The notes under the pieces were generated by a model. That model saw nothing but the letters and a program-made list of their open reading frames with translations. It ran no database searches and was not told the DNA's origin. A stretch of DNA of 8,936 nt from Candidatus Saccharimonadia bacterium. Lineage in GTDB: Bacteria > Patescibacteriota > Saccharimonadia > Saccharimonadales > UBA4665. A program made the translations under genes and the position numbers. Positions 1 through 5,975 of the stretch are shown one piece after another (within the stretch, counting starts at the first letter, position 1; every line of letters begins with the position of its first letter). The stretch is from NCBI GenBank assembly GCA_023268595.1, contig JALQUD010000037.1, positions 1-8,936 of the forward strand, read 5' to 3'.

Positions 1-1238
<1,238 letters not shown>

Positions 1239-1248
1239 ATGCGAACTT

Positions 1249-1254
1249 ATTATA
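1249..1254 (-). promoter_or_regulatory. -10 element of ftsH promoter
   Basis: Perfect TATAAT on the minus strand, ending 10 nt before the ftsH ATG. No good -35 hexamer is visible 16-18 nt upstream. A start site about 7 nt downstream of the hexamer would leave a leader of only about 4 nt, so the message is probably leaderless or nearly so. An AGAGGA sequence exists further upstream but is about 19 nt from the ATG, too far to act as a ribosome site. Confidence 0.6.
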
Positions 1255-1335
1255 CATTCCTCTTAACTGTTTTCATACCGGTGATGTGGGCGAAACGTAA
1301 GCTATACGTCACATCGCTGCCATACCAAGCGCTAC

Positions 1336-2226
1336 CTACTGGCGTGGCACGACCGTAACATGGTCGCGTCCGACAAGTAGCACGTAGCGGCCGTTGATGT
1401 CGCTGCGCTTGCCATTAGCCAATGTCCGGATAGCCTCCGCTAGGCGGTTGACGGTCTTGCGGTCAAAGCCGTGGATTCCTAACCGGCGCAGCCAGGCAGC
1501 CACGATCTCGCGCGCCACGTTATCTGGCAATTCCCGGAACCAATGACGATCCAACCGGTCACCCGCCGGCTGCAGATGGAGTTGTCCGGCCAGCAGACCG
1601 TCAATCTCAACGTTCTTACGCTCCGTATCGGTTATCAGATGGCGTAAGCGGTCACGGTCATCATGGTCGAAGCGCGGCAAGATGACATGCCTCACGTAAT
1701 TACGCAGATAATTGACATCAGCGTTCGTGCTGTCTTCCCTCCACTCCAAGCCATGTTTGGCGGCATAGGCAAGTATATGGCGCTTTGGCGTCGACAGCAA
1801 TGGCCGGTATAACTCACCATGACTGCGCAACGAGGCCAGACCCTTGCGTCCAGTACCGCGCAACAGATTGATAACCGCTGTTTCAAGTACATCGTCTTCA
1901 TGATGTGCCGTGACGATATAGTCGGCGCCATCGGCACGCATGGCCCGCCTCAGGAACGTGTAGCGGGCGTCGCGTGCCGCCGCCTCACTTGCGCCGGCAC
2001 CCAAGCGGCCCTCGTCATACACGAACGATAATCCATAGTCCCTGGCCACCCGGGACACTAGTAGCCTGTCTTCGGCCGAATCAGGCCGGATACCGTGGTC
2101 GAAGTGAGCCACGGTCAGCCGGTCAGCCGGGACCGACCGCGCCAGGATATGCAGCAGCACCATCGAATCAACGCCACCACTGACGGCAACTACGTACGAC
2201 ACCGGTTTATCACTTTTGTCATTCAT
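1336..2226 (-). CDS. tilS: tRNA(Ile)-lysidine synthase TilS, short form
   Basis: Cytosolic ATP-dependent enzyme that attaches lysine to C34 of the CAU-anticodon isoleucine tRNA, changing both its codon reading (AUA) and its charging. Seen: the N-type ATP pyrophosphatase P-loop SGGVDS (16-21), HFDHGIR (41-47), TAHHEDDVLET (106-116), and the later LRGTGRKGLASL and REDSTNADVNYLRNYVRHVILP segments, all typical of TilS. At 296 aa it matches the short forms that lack the extended C-terminal domains of E. coli TilS. The ATG at 2226 leaves 15 residues before the P-loop, which is normal. There is no Shine-Dalgarno; a TACAAT hexamer ends 8 nt before the ATG, suggesting leaderless translation. It is divergent from the pyrophosphatase gene (19 bp between starts) and upstream of ftsH. 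Confidence 0.97.
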   Translation of the reverse strand: MNDKSDKPVSYVVAVSGGVDSMVLLHILARSVPADRLTVAHFDHGIRPDSAEDRLLVSRVARDYGLSFVYDEGRLGAGASEAAARDARYTFLRRAMRADGADYIVTAHHEDDVLETAVINLLRGTGRKGLASLRSHGELYRPLLSTPKRHILAYAAKHGLEWREDSTNADVNYLRNYVRHVILPRFDHDDRDRLRHLITDTERKNVEIDGLLAGQLHLQPAGDRLDRHWFRELPDNVAREIVAAWLRRLGIHGFDRKTVNRLAEAIRTLANGKRSDINGRYVLLVGRDHVTVVPRQ

Positions 2227-2230
2227 CTGT

Positions 2231-2240
2231 CATAATTGTA
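2231..2240. promoter_or_regulatory. Overlapping divergent -10 elements for tilS and the HAM1-like gene
   Basis: The ten bases CATAATTGTA read as CATAAT on the plus strand (2231-2236) and TACAAT on the minus strand (2240-2235), sharing two bases. The plus hexamer is 9 nt before the ATG at 2246, with a possible -35 TTATCA at 2207-2212 (18-bp spacer). The minus hexamer is preceded by an extended-10 TGC and is 8 nt before the ATG at 2226. Both mRNAs would start at, or within a few nt of, their start codons. Confidence 0.55.
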
Positions 2241-2245
2241 GCAAT

Positions 2246-2809
2246 ATGAAGACGCTTACCTTTGCGACCGGCAATGACGAGAAGTTCGTCCAGGCACAAT
2301 CCATCTGCGCCAAATATGACGTCAATCTGGTCCGGCGCACCGTAGAGATAGATGAGATCCAGGGCGAGGACACCGTCTACGTACTACGCGACAAGGCTGC
2401 GCGCACCTTTGAACTGCTCGGCGAACCGGTCGTCGTCAGCGATGACGCCTGGGCCGTGCCAGCGCTCAACGGCTTCCCTGGCGCCTACATGAAATCGGTC
2501 GACCATTGGTTCACCCCACAGGATTGGTTCAACCTGATGCGGGACCACGACGACCGCAGCATAATCCTCCACCAACAATTGGCCTACCATGACGGCACGG
2601 ACTGTCATGTCTTCACCTATGAGCATTCCGGACAAATACTCCGCGAACCCCGAGGCACCAACGCCAAGACGCTGCAACAGGTCGTCACCATGGACGGCGA
2701 TGACGGATTGAGCATCGGCGAAGTCCTAGCCAGTGACCGCGACCTTGGCCAACGTGACGTCAGCCAGGGCTGGCGCCGGTTCCTTAACTGGTACACCAAT
2801 CAGACGTAG
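2246..2809 (+). CDS. HAM1/RdgB-family non-canonical purine NTP pyrophosphatase, divergent
   Basis: Predicted cytosolic hydrolase that converts ITP/dITP/XTP to the monophosphate plus pyrophosphate, cleaning oxidised or deaminated purines from the nucleotide pool. Seen: the N-terminal signature FATGNDEK (6-13), typical of the family, and the second signature SDDAWAVPALNGFPGAY from residue 65, which carries the metal-binding acidic residues. The protein is 187 aa, the usual size. The later F-G-Y/W-D-P-x-F segment of classical members is not recognisable; IGEVLASD near 154-161 stands in that region. ATG 2246 is preferred over an in-frame ATG at 2216, because it puts the family motif at the extreme N-terminus as in homologues and because 2216 lies inside the divergent tilS gene. 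No Shine-Dalgarno. Function is secure at family level; exact substrate is inferred. Confidence 0.88.
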   Translation: MKTLTFATGNDEKFVQAQSICAKYDVNLVRRTVEIDEIQGEDTVYVLRDKAARTFELLGEPVVVSDDAWAVPALNGFPGAYMKSVDHWFTPQDWFNLMRDHDDRSIILHQQLAYHDGTDCHVFTYEHSGQILREPRGTNAKTLQQVVTMDGDDGLSIGEVLASDRDLGQRDVSQGWRRFLNWYTNQT

Positions 2810-2835
2810 CACTAGTCAGCCGGCGTGAAACATGC

Positions 2836-2841
2836 TATATT
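2836..2841 (+). promoter_or_regulatory. Possible -10 of the tRNA promoter
   Basis: TATATT preceded by TGC (extended -10 form), 49 bp before the mature tRNA 5' end, in a locally AT-rich stretch between the pyrophosphatase stop and the tRNA. A convincing -35 hexamer is not visible. The 2842-2890 leader carries two CATATG copies and nothing else I can name. Confidence 0.35.
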
Positions 2842-2890
2842 TTGTATCTGTTAGCATCGCTACTGTTCATATGGTTTCATATGATCATGC

Positions 2891-2967
2891 GGCGGCGTAG
2901 CTCAGCTGGTTAGAGCACGAGACTCATAAGCTCGGGGTCACAGGTTCAAGTCCTGTCGCCGCTACCA
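2891..2967 (+). tRNA. tRNA with CAT anticodon, probably elongator tRNA-Met; CCA encoded
   Basis: Full cloverleaf: acceptor 2891-2897 with 2957-2963 (position 1-72 is a G-T wobble), T8 A9, D stem GCTC/GAGC (2900-2903, 2913-2916), anticodon loop CTCATAA (2923-2929) with CAT at 2925-2927, variable loop GGGTC, T stem ACAGG/CCTGT around TTCAAGT, discriminator A2964, encoded CCA 2965-2967. The D-arm, CTCATAA loop and GGGTCACAGGTTC stretch resemble E. coli elongator tRNA-Met closely. The G1-T72 pairing is unlike initiator tRNA, which has a 1-72 mismatch and GGG/CCC in the anticodon stem. The innermost anticodon-stem pair (2922 with 2930) is an A-G mismatch. The tilS substrate tRNA-Ile2 shares the CAT anticodon and cannot be fully excluded. 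Confidence 0.93.
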
Positions 2968-2978
2968 CAATAGAACAC

Positions 2979-2999
2979 AGCCTCTCCGGAGGCTTTTTT
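2979..2999 (+). terminator. Rho-independent terminator after the tRNA
   Basis: Six-bp stem AGCCTC/GAGGCT closing a TCCG tetraloop, followed by a run of six T, 12 nt after the tRNA CCA. It works in the plus direction only; the minus direction has no T run after the stem. Confidence 0.9.
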
Positions 3000-3009
3000 A
3001 TTAGCGAGG

Positions 3010-3159
3010 CTACTTCTTTATGTGCTGACGCACTTTACTGAACAGCTCCTTACCCTTGTCGGTCAGCTCACCGTTCTTATTCTTTTCCTTCAGCTGCTCG
3101 ATCTGCGCCTTGACCTTCGGGTCATTCATCTTAGTTTTGATCATATCGAATAGTCCCAT
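3010..3159 (-). CDS. Small charged helical protein, 49 aa, unknown function
   Basis: Not recognised. The reading frame starts MGLFDMIKTKM and ends VRQHIKK with a TAG stop. It is rich in Lys, Glu, Asp and Gln with no Cys, no Trp and no membrane segment, and is probably one or two amphipathic helices. The support for a real gene is the strong Shine-Dalgarno AGGAGG on the minus strand (3164-3169), 4 nt before the ATG, and the strong coding-like bias of the frame. It lies 73 nt downstream of the 265-aa membrane protein gene on the same strand, with a hairpin-forming inverted repeat in the gap, and converges on the tRNA terminator. A short phasin-like or nucleic-acid-associated helper is possible, but nothing in the sequence decides this. 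Confidence 0.75.
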   Translation of the reverse strand: MGLFDMIKTKMNDPKVKAQIEQLKEKNKNGELTDKGKELFSKVRQHIKK

Positions 3160-3170
3160 AGGGCCTCCTG

Positions 3171-3205
3171 GTCGTTATTAGTAAACATATATTAACTAAA
3201 ACGAC
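3171..3205. repeat. Inverted repeat (11 bp arms, one bulged base) upstream of the 49-aa gene
   Basis: Arms GTCGTTATTAGT (3171-3182) and ACTAAAACGAC (3195-3205) pair perfectly apart from one bulged A at 3177, around a 12-nt AT-only-but-one loop. It sits just upstream of the Shine-Dalgarno of the 49-aa gene and 27 nt after the stop of the membrane-protein gene. It has no T run on either side, so an operator or an RNA hairpin in the leader is more likely than a terminator. Confidence 0.65.
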
Positions 3206-3232
3206 GGGTGCGGTCTGTGAAAAATATGACAA

Positions 3233-4030
3233 TCAGTTATCACGCGCGGTAGGTTCGGAGACAGGCTCTTCAGCCACGTTGGCCTGCAGCCAGCGGTACA
3301 ACCGTGCCGACGCCCCGTCCGACAACAATTGCAGGAACGTACTGTACAATGTAGCCACCGCGACAGCCCAGATGACCGGTGTCGTGAACTGTAGTACGCC
3401 CTCTTCAAAGGTGATCAGTCCATATGAGGCCATGACGACCGCACCGATGACCAACGGCAACGCCAGCAGTATCGTCGCACCGTATATGCCCCATATCTTC
3501 GCCTTGTTGTCATCTGCCAGGCGATAACTTTCTTTGACGGCCTGGCTGATAGGGACGTTCTGGTCACGCACGATCAGCAGCACGAAGCGCAGCCACGGTA
3601 TGACCCAGATGGCCGGGAACACCAGTGCCAACACCGACAAGGTGGTCGCGAATCCCACGAATATAGTTCCAAAGAACGTCCGCACGTAGGTGCGGGCATC
3701 AGTCACGAACGACTTGCCGATAGTCATTTTCTTGCCGTCGGTAATTCCCAGCACGTAGGTGTAGGCGAAGACCAGGAATACCAGAAAGGCGACGAACGAA
3801 GGTCCGACCGGGAACGTCTCGCCGTCCTTGTTATAGTAGTCATCCACGAAGCCGGCCACCGCAGTGACGACTATCATCAGCAACGCTGGCCAGGGACTAC
3901 GCTTGATGCGGTCGAACGTCTCGCCGATGGCCTCCCATGCACCGGGCCAAGCCCCTTTGAAATCTTTACCTGGAGTATCGGATATGTTCCGTTCGTCGTT
4001 GACGGCGTCGGTCGTGTGGTCTTCAATCAT
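3233..4030 (-). CDS. Multi-pass membrane protein resembling the glycerophosphodiesterase membrane-domain family
   Basis: 265 aa with an acidic cytosolic N-terminus (1-45), then about six hydrophobic segments at roughly 47-64, 77-96, 118-138, 139-154, 182-204 and 213-235, and a short acidic tail. The stretch RFVLLIVRDQNVPISQAVKESYRLADDNK (148-176) followed by a tryptophan and a new helix is the pattern of the glycerophosphoryl-diester-phosphodiesterase membrane domain and related DUF975/YciC-like proteins. These have no known catalysis of their own and may help organise the envelope. No enzyme motif is visible. The ATG at 4030 is preceded by TGTAAT with a 10-nt gap and only a poor AAGAAG as ribosome site. 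The phosphatidyltransferase gene is 72 bp upstream on the same strand, so a membrane-lipid context is plausible but not proven. Confidence 0.8.
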   Translation of the reverse strand: MIEDHTTDAVNDERNISDTPGKDFKGAWPGAWEAIGETFDRIKRSPWPALLMIVVTAVAGFVDDYYNKDGETFPVGPSFVAFLVFLVFAYTYVLGITDGKKMTIGKSFVTDARTYVRTFFGTIFVGFATTLSVLALVFPAIWVIPWLRFVLLIVRDQNVPISQAVKESYRLADDNKAKIWGIYGATILLALPLVIGAVVMASYGLITFEEGVLQFTTPVIWAVAVATLYSTFLQLLSDGASARLYRWLQANVAEEPVSEPTARDN

Positions 4031-4040
4031 GATACTTCTT

Positions 4041-4046
4041 ATTACA
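4041..4046 (-). promoter_or_regulatory. -10-like element before the 265-aa membrane protein
   Basis: TGTAAT on the minus strand, 10 nt before the ATG at 4030, with no clear -35. Just upstream, inverted repeats CTGTG/CACAG (4067-4071, 4080-4084) nested inside TAAGCG/CGCTTA (4058-4063, 4100-4105) fold over the 3' end of the phosphatidyltransferase gene; no T run follows them. Confidence 0.4.
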
Positions 4047-4102
4047 CCACACCGGGTTAAGCGCCGCTGTGATATTTTCCACAGGCCGGATTTCTAGTTC
4101 GC

Positions 4103-4768
4103 TTACTTTCGCAGCTGCCGTGCGTAACCAATAGCAGCCTGAGCTCCCAGCACTACCGATAATGAACCGGCGGCATACGCCAACCATCCAATGTACGCGG
4201 CGTAAGACCATTCCTGAGCCAACGCCACCGCCAACACTGCCGTCGATACCGTCAGCCAGGCGGCGGCCATCGATAACTTACCCGTCAGTGACGGATGCGG
4301 CACGCGCCGCAGACGTATCAGACGTGCCGATATGGCGGCGATGAATACGTGCGGCAGCGCCAAAGCCCCTGCCGCCCACCACGGCAAGATGGTAGCAACC
4401 ACCAACGCTGGTAGCGCCAACAAGGTTATCAGTTTGTCAAAGCCAGCATCCAGGGATTCGCCAAGCGGACTTTTGGTGCCGGTCAGCTCAGCCAGCCAAC
4501 CATCCAGCAGGTCGCATAAGCGGCCGACGACTATCAGCCCGAAGCCGATGATATACCACTCCTCACGTCCGTCGGAACCGGAACGGCCGGCGGCAATCAC
4601 ATATCCCAGACCGGCCAACACCAGACCAAAGCCAAATAGGGTAAAGAAGTTACCGACAGTCAGCACGCCATCGGTCCGGGCGGCCACGCGTTGCCATGCG
4701 TTACGCCGTTTCCGCGAGAGCCCCGCCCACTGAGGCCGTTTGCCTGTTCGGTGGAGCTGCATCTTCAT
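4103..4768 (-). CDS. CDP-alcohol phosphatidyltransferase family membrane enzyme
   Basis: Integral membrane transferase that exchanges the CMP of a CDP-linked lipid or alcohol for an alcohol substrate; members make phosphatidylglycerophosphate, phosphatidylinositol and related lipids. Seen: a basic N-terminus (1-32), a hydrophobic segment at 36-60, then the family motif D86-L-L-D89-G90-W-L-A93-E94, eight residues, G103, three residues, D107, three residues, D111, with all four metal-binding aspartates in register. The conserved Arg after Ala is Glu94 here. Further helices lie at about 113-148 and 165-215, with a TGKLSMAAAW segment resembling the GK-containing loop of PgsA. At 221 aa the size is normal for the family. 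The substrate cannot be told. ATG 4768 is chosen because TATAGT ends 7 nt upstream, placing the transcript start at the codon; a second in-frame ATG is at 4762. Confidence 0.88.
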   Translation of the reverse strand: MKMQLHRTGKRPQWAGLSRKRRNAWQRVAARTDGVLTVGNFFTLFGFGLVLAGLGYVIAAGRSGSDGREEWYIIGFGLIVVGRLCDLLDGWLAELTGTKSPLGESLDAGFDKLITLLALPALVVATILPWWAAGALALPHVFIAAISARLIRLRRVPHPSLTGKLSMAAAWLTVSTAVLAVALAQEWSYAAYIGWLAYAAGSLSVVLGAQAAIGYARQLRK

Positions 4769-4775
4769 AAGCCTA

Positions 4776-4781
4776 ACTATA
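4776..4781 (-). promoter_or_regulatory. -10 element of the phosphatidyltransferase promoter
   Basis: TATAGT on the minus strand, 7 nt before the ATG at 4768, the spacing expected for a leaderless mRNA. It begins two bases after the T run of the upstream KGG-gene terminator. Confidence 0.55.
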
Positions 4782-4783
4782 CC

Positions 4784-4811
4784 AAAAAGAGGCCGGGTGG
4801 GCCGGCCTCTT
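4784..4811 (-). terminator. Rho-independent terminator of the KGG-repeat gene
   Basis: Perfect 10-bp inverted repeat AAGAGGCCGG/CCGGCCTCTT around a 5-nt loop, followed on the minus strand by five T. It lies 23 bp after the KGG gene stop and directly before the promoter of the next gene. Confidence 0.92.
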
Positions 4812-4834
4812 CATCGGGACGTCTTCGTACCACT

Positions 4835-5023
4835 TCAGGACGTACGGCGGCTCTTGCTGCCACCGGCGTGGCCAGCGCGCTGCGCTTCGGTCTTAGGGCG
4901 GTTGGCAAAATTACCAGGGTTATTGTGTTTACCCTGGGCCAGACCTCCCTTACGTGCTATGCCGCGCTGGGCGTCAGCGTCCATCGATGCGAATCCCTGC
5001 TTGCCTGATGTGCTTGCTGCCAT
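4835..5023 (-). CDS. KGG-repeat stress-type small protein (GsiB/con-10-like)
   Basis: 62-aa hydrophilic protein with two copies of the short KGG motif: GFASMDADAQRGIARKGG (10-27) and a degenerate one around NFANRPKTEAQRAGHAGG (38-55). This family includes Bacillus GsiB and fungal con-10, is linked to general stress and desiccation, and is thought to be largely disordered; its molecular role is not established. The start at 5023 is fixed by a strong Shine-Dalgarno, AAGGAGGTGA, seven bases from GGAGG to the ATG. Upstream in-frame sequence to 5152 has no such site and no family similarity. The gene is flanked downstream by its own terminator, so it is a single-gene unit with a leader, unlike its leaderless neighbours. 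No clear promoter is visible in the 5024-5180 gap, but it holds imperfect GC-rich repeats at 5081-5111. Confidence 0.92.
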   Translation of the reverse strand: MAASTSGKQGFASMDADAQRGIARKGGLAQGKHNNPGNFANRPKTEAQRAGHAGGSKSRRTS

Positions 5024-5182
5024 GGTCTCACCTCCTTGCTTAATGACTGATGCCATACCAGCATAAGACGGATATCGATACGCCGCTGTAAGAAGCATTA
5101 CCGCTGCGGCGTAAAAGTCTACTTGACGGCCGGAACGCCAGCTTATTCGCAACGCACACCTTACAATCGGCCTATCAGGAGC

Positions 5183-5211
5183 TTGTCAGACCGTCCGCCA
5201 GGGTCTAGTAT
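5183..5211 (+). promoter_or_regulatory. Promoter of the cupredoxin-like gene
   Basis: TTGTCA (5183-5188), a 17-bp spacer, then TAGTAT (5206-5211). A start near 5218 gives a leader of about 23 nt that contains a GGAGA ribosome site before the ATG at 5241. Confidence 0.65.
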
Positions 5212-5240
5212 TACCCGGTAATCCAGCAATCGGAGATTTT

Positions 5241-5762
5241 ATGCAGCCAGACACCAGCAAACAACCAGCAAAGTCGATCGGCACGCGGCTGAGGCCCGCC
5301 GCACTCATACTCGCGGTCATCGCCGTCATCATGGTCGCTGTCGTCTCATTGGCGATCGCCAATCACCGATCCGCGCCGACGCGCCAACCGGCCGCCAGCG
5401 ACAATCCGGCATCAGCCCAGGACCAACCGTCCGGTGGACAGGAAAAACCGTCTGGGCCATCCGCCAGCAGTGCCGTCAACACCGAGGCCAACCAGTCGTC
5501 GACTATAGCGATAGGCGACCAGGGTTTCAGCCCGTCGACATTGACCATAGCCACGAACACGCCGGTAACCTGGAAGAATGACACATCCGAAGACCGGGCC
5601 ATAGACATGGCCGACACCGCGAAGCCGGGACCACACAGCCCACGGCTCAAACCGGGCGCTTCGTTCACCTACGCCTTCGCTTCGCCCGGCACGTTCAGCT
5701 ATGTAGATGTCACCCGCCCCACTATCAGCGGCACGGTCATCGTCAAAGACCCCGGGCAATAA
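5241..5762 (+). CDS. Membrane-anchored cupredoxin-fold protein lacking copper ligands
   Basis: 173 aa: a short basic cytosolic N-terminus, one membrane helix (about 19-41), a Pro/Ser/Gln/Ala-rich linker (about 43-87), then an extracytoplasmic cupredoxin-like domain (88-170). The domain shows the family frame: IGDQGFSPSTLTI, TPVTWKND (W111), LKPGASFTYAFASPGTFSY and GTVIV. Aligned to type-1 copper proteins, the four ligand positions are changed: His to R119, Cys to D156, His to R159 and Met to I162. Copper electron transfer is therefore not expected; a structural or binding role outside the membrane is more likely (inference). There is no lipobox Cys, so the helix is an uncleaved anchor or a Sec signal. 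The ATG at 5241 has GGAGA spaced five bases upstream. The gene is divergent from the KGG gene and ends at a shared terminator. Confidence 0.87.
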   Translation: MQPDTSKQPAKSIGTRLRPAALILAVIAVIMVAVVSLAIANHRSAPTRQPAASDNPASAQDQPSGGQEKPSGPSASSAVNTEANQSSTIAIGDQGFSPSTLTIATNTPVTWKNDTSEDRAIDMADTAKPGPHSPRLKPGASFTYAFASPGTFSYVDVTRPTISGTVIVKDPGQ

Positions 5763-5765
5763 CAT

Positions 5766-5809
5766 AAAAAGCCCCCGCCCATGGTCCATGGACGGGGGGC
5801 GGGGGCTTT
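5766..5809. terminator. Bidirectional GC-rich terminator between the cupredoxin-like gene and the small-RNA unit
   Basis: Thirteen-bp perfect inverted repeat AAAGCCCCCGCCC (5768-5780) with its complement (5797-5809) around a 16-nt loop that itself contains the palindrome GTCCATGGAC. On the minus strand the stem runs into five T, a strong terminator for the transcript starting near 5969. On the plus strand the T run is short (CTTTC), but the hairpin starts only 5 nt after the cupredoxin-like stop. Confidence 0.9.
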
Positions 5810-5819
5810 CATTCGAGTT

Positions 5820-5909
5820 CTACAGCGATCGTATCAGCCGGTCAAGGCTCAGGATAGTAGAATCCGTGGTGCTGCTTAGTTCGAATGAAAGTCCGCTTTT
5901 ACTACGCAT
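5820..5909 (-). CDS. Possible 29-aa Ser/Leu-rich peptide within the small transcript
   Basis: The frame starts MRSKSGLSFELSS and ends LDRLIRSL with a TAG stop; 8 of 29 residues are Ser and 7 are Leu. On the minus strand AGAGGA lies upstream, but about 12 nt from the ATG, longer than ideal. The start codon lies in AT-rich sequence outside the long helix, while codons 7-11 form one of its arms and the stop codon lies in the inner helix. A translated short peptide, a leader peptide sensing ribosome position, or chance are all possible. No signal peptide or known motif is visible. Confidence 0.3.
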   Translation of the reverse strand: MRSKSGLSFELSSTTDSTILSLDRLIRSL

Positions 5910-5955
5910 ATATAATTATTTCCTCTTTCGTTTTTGTTTTAGTTGAAGTGTTTGT

Positions 5956-5967
5956 TTGAGATCTCAA
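5956..5967. promoter_or_regulatory. Perfect 12-bp palindrome at the predicted start of the small transcript
   Basis: TTGAGATCTCAA, flanked by AAGTG and CACTT that extend the dyad with a 5-nt offset. It begins about 9 bp downstream of the -10 hexamer, covering roughly +2 to +13, a classic repressor position. As RNA it would instead form a 5' hairpin. Either reading is an inference. Confidence 0.5.
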
Positions 5968-5975
5968 CACTTACT

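Larger units (their letters stand above)
5766..5969 (-). ncRNA. Candidate structured small RNA or leader-type transcript of about 200 nt
   Basis: No recognised RNA family. The unit is defined by a consensus promoter (5976-6003), a predicted start near 5969 and the terminator at 5766-5770. The predicted RNA has several helices: a 5' palindromic hairpin (5956-5967); a long-range 11-bp helix between 5881-5891 and 5806-5816; inside it TTCTAC/GTAGAA (5857-5862 with 5818-5823); and within that a TATC-AGCC/GGCT-GATA stem (5832-5839 with 5846-5849 and 5853-5856). The last four bases of the long helix (5806-5809) are also the base of the terminator stem. Bases 5892-5975 form an AT-rich leader. A 29-codon frame lies inside. 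No same-strand gene follows before the cupredoxin-like gene, which would be read antisense, so it is either a stand-alone small RNA or a small-protein mRNA. Confidence 0.55.

Noticed and set aside
1283..1315. Inverted repeat GATGTG/CACATC with inner ACGT/ACGT between tilS and ftsH
   Set aside because: The arms are interrupted by a six-base bulge and no T run follows; too weak to call a terminator or an operator.
4332..4733. Plus-strand frames across the phosphatidyltransferase gene
   Set aside because: They are antisense to a gene with a complete CDP-alcohol transferase motif, with low-complexity Pro/Ser/Arg products.
5024..5152. N-terminal extension of the KGG protein from 5152
   Set aside because: The strong Shine-Dalgarno before 5023 and the family similarity beginning there set the start; the extension resembles nothing.
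5363..5789. Two minus-strand frames opposite the cupredoxin-like gene
   Set aside because: They are shadows of a clearly coding plus-strand gene; the longer one also runs across the terminator hairpin.
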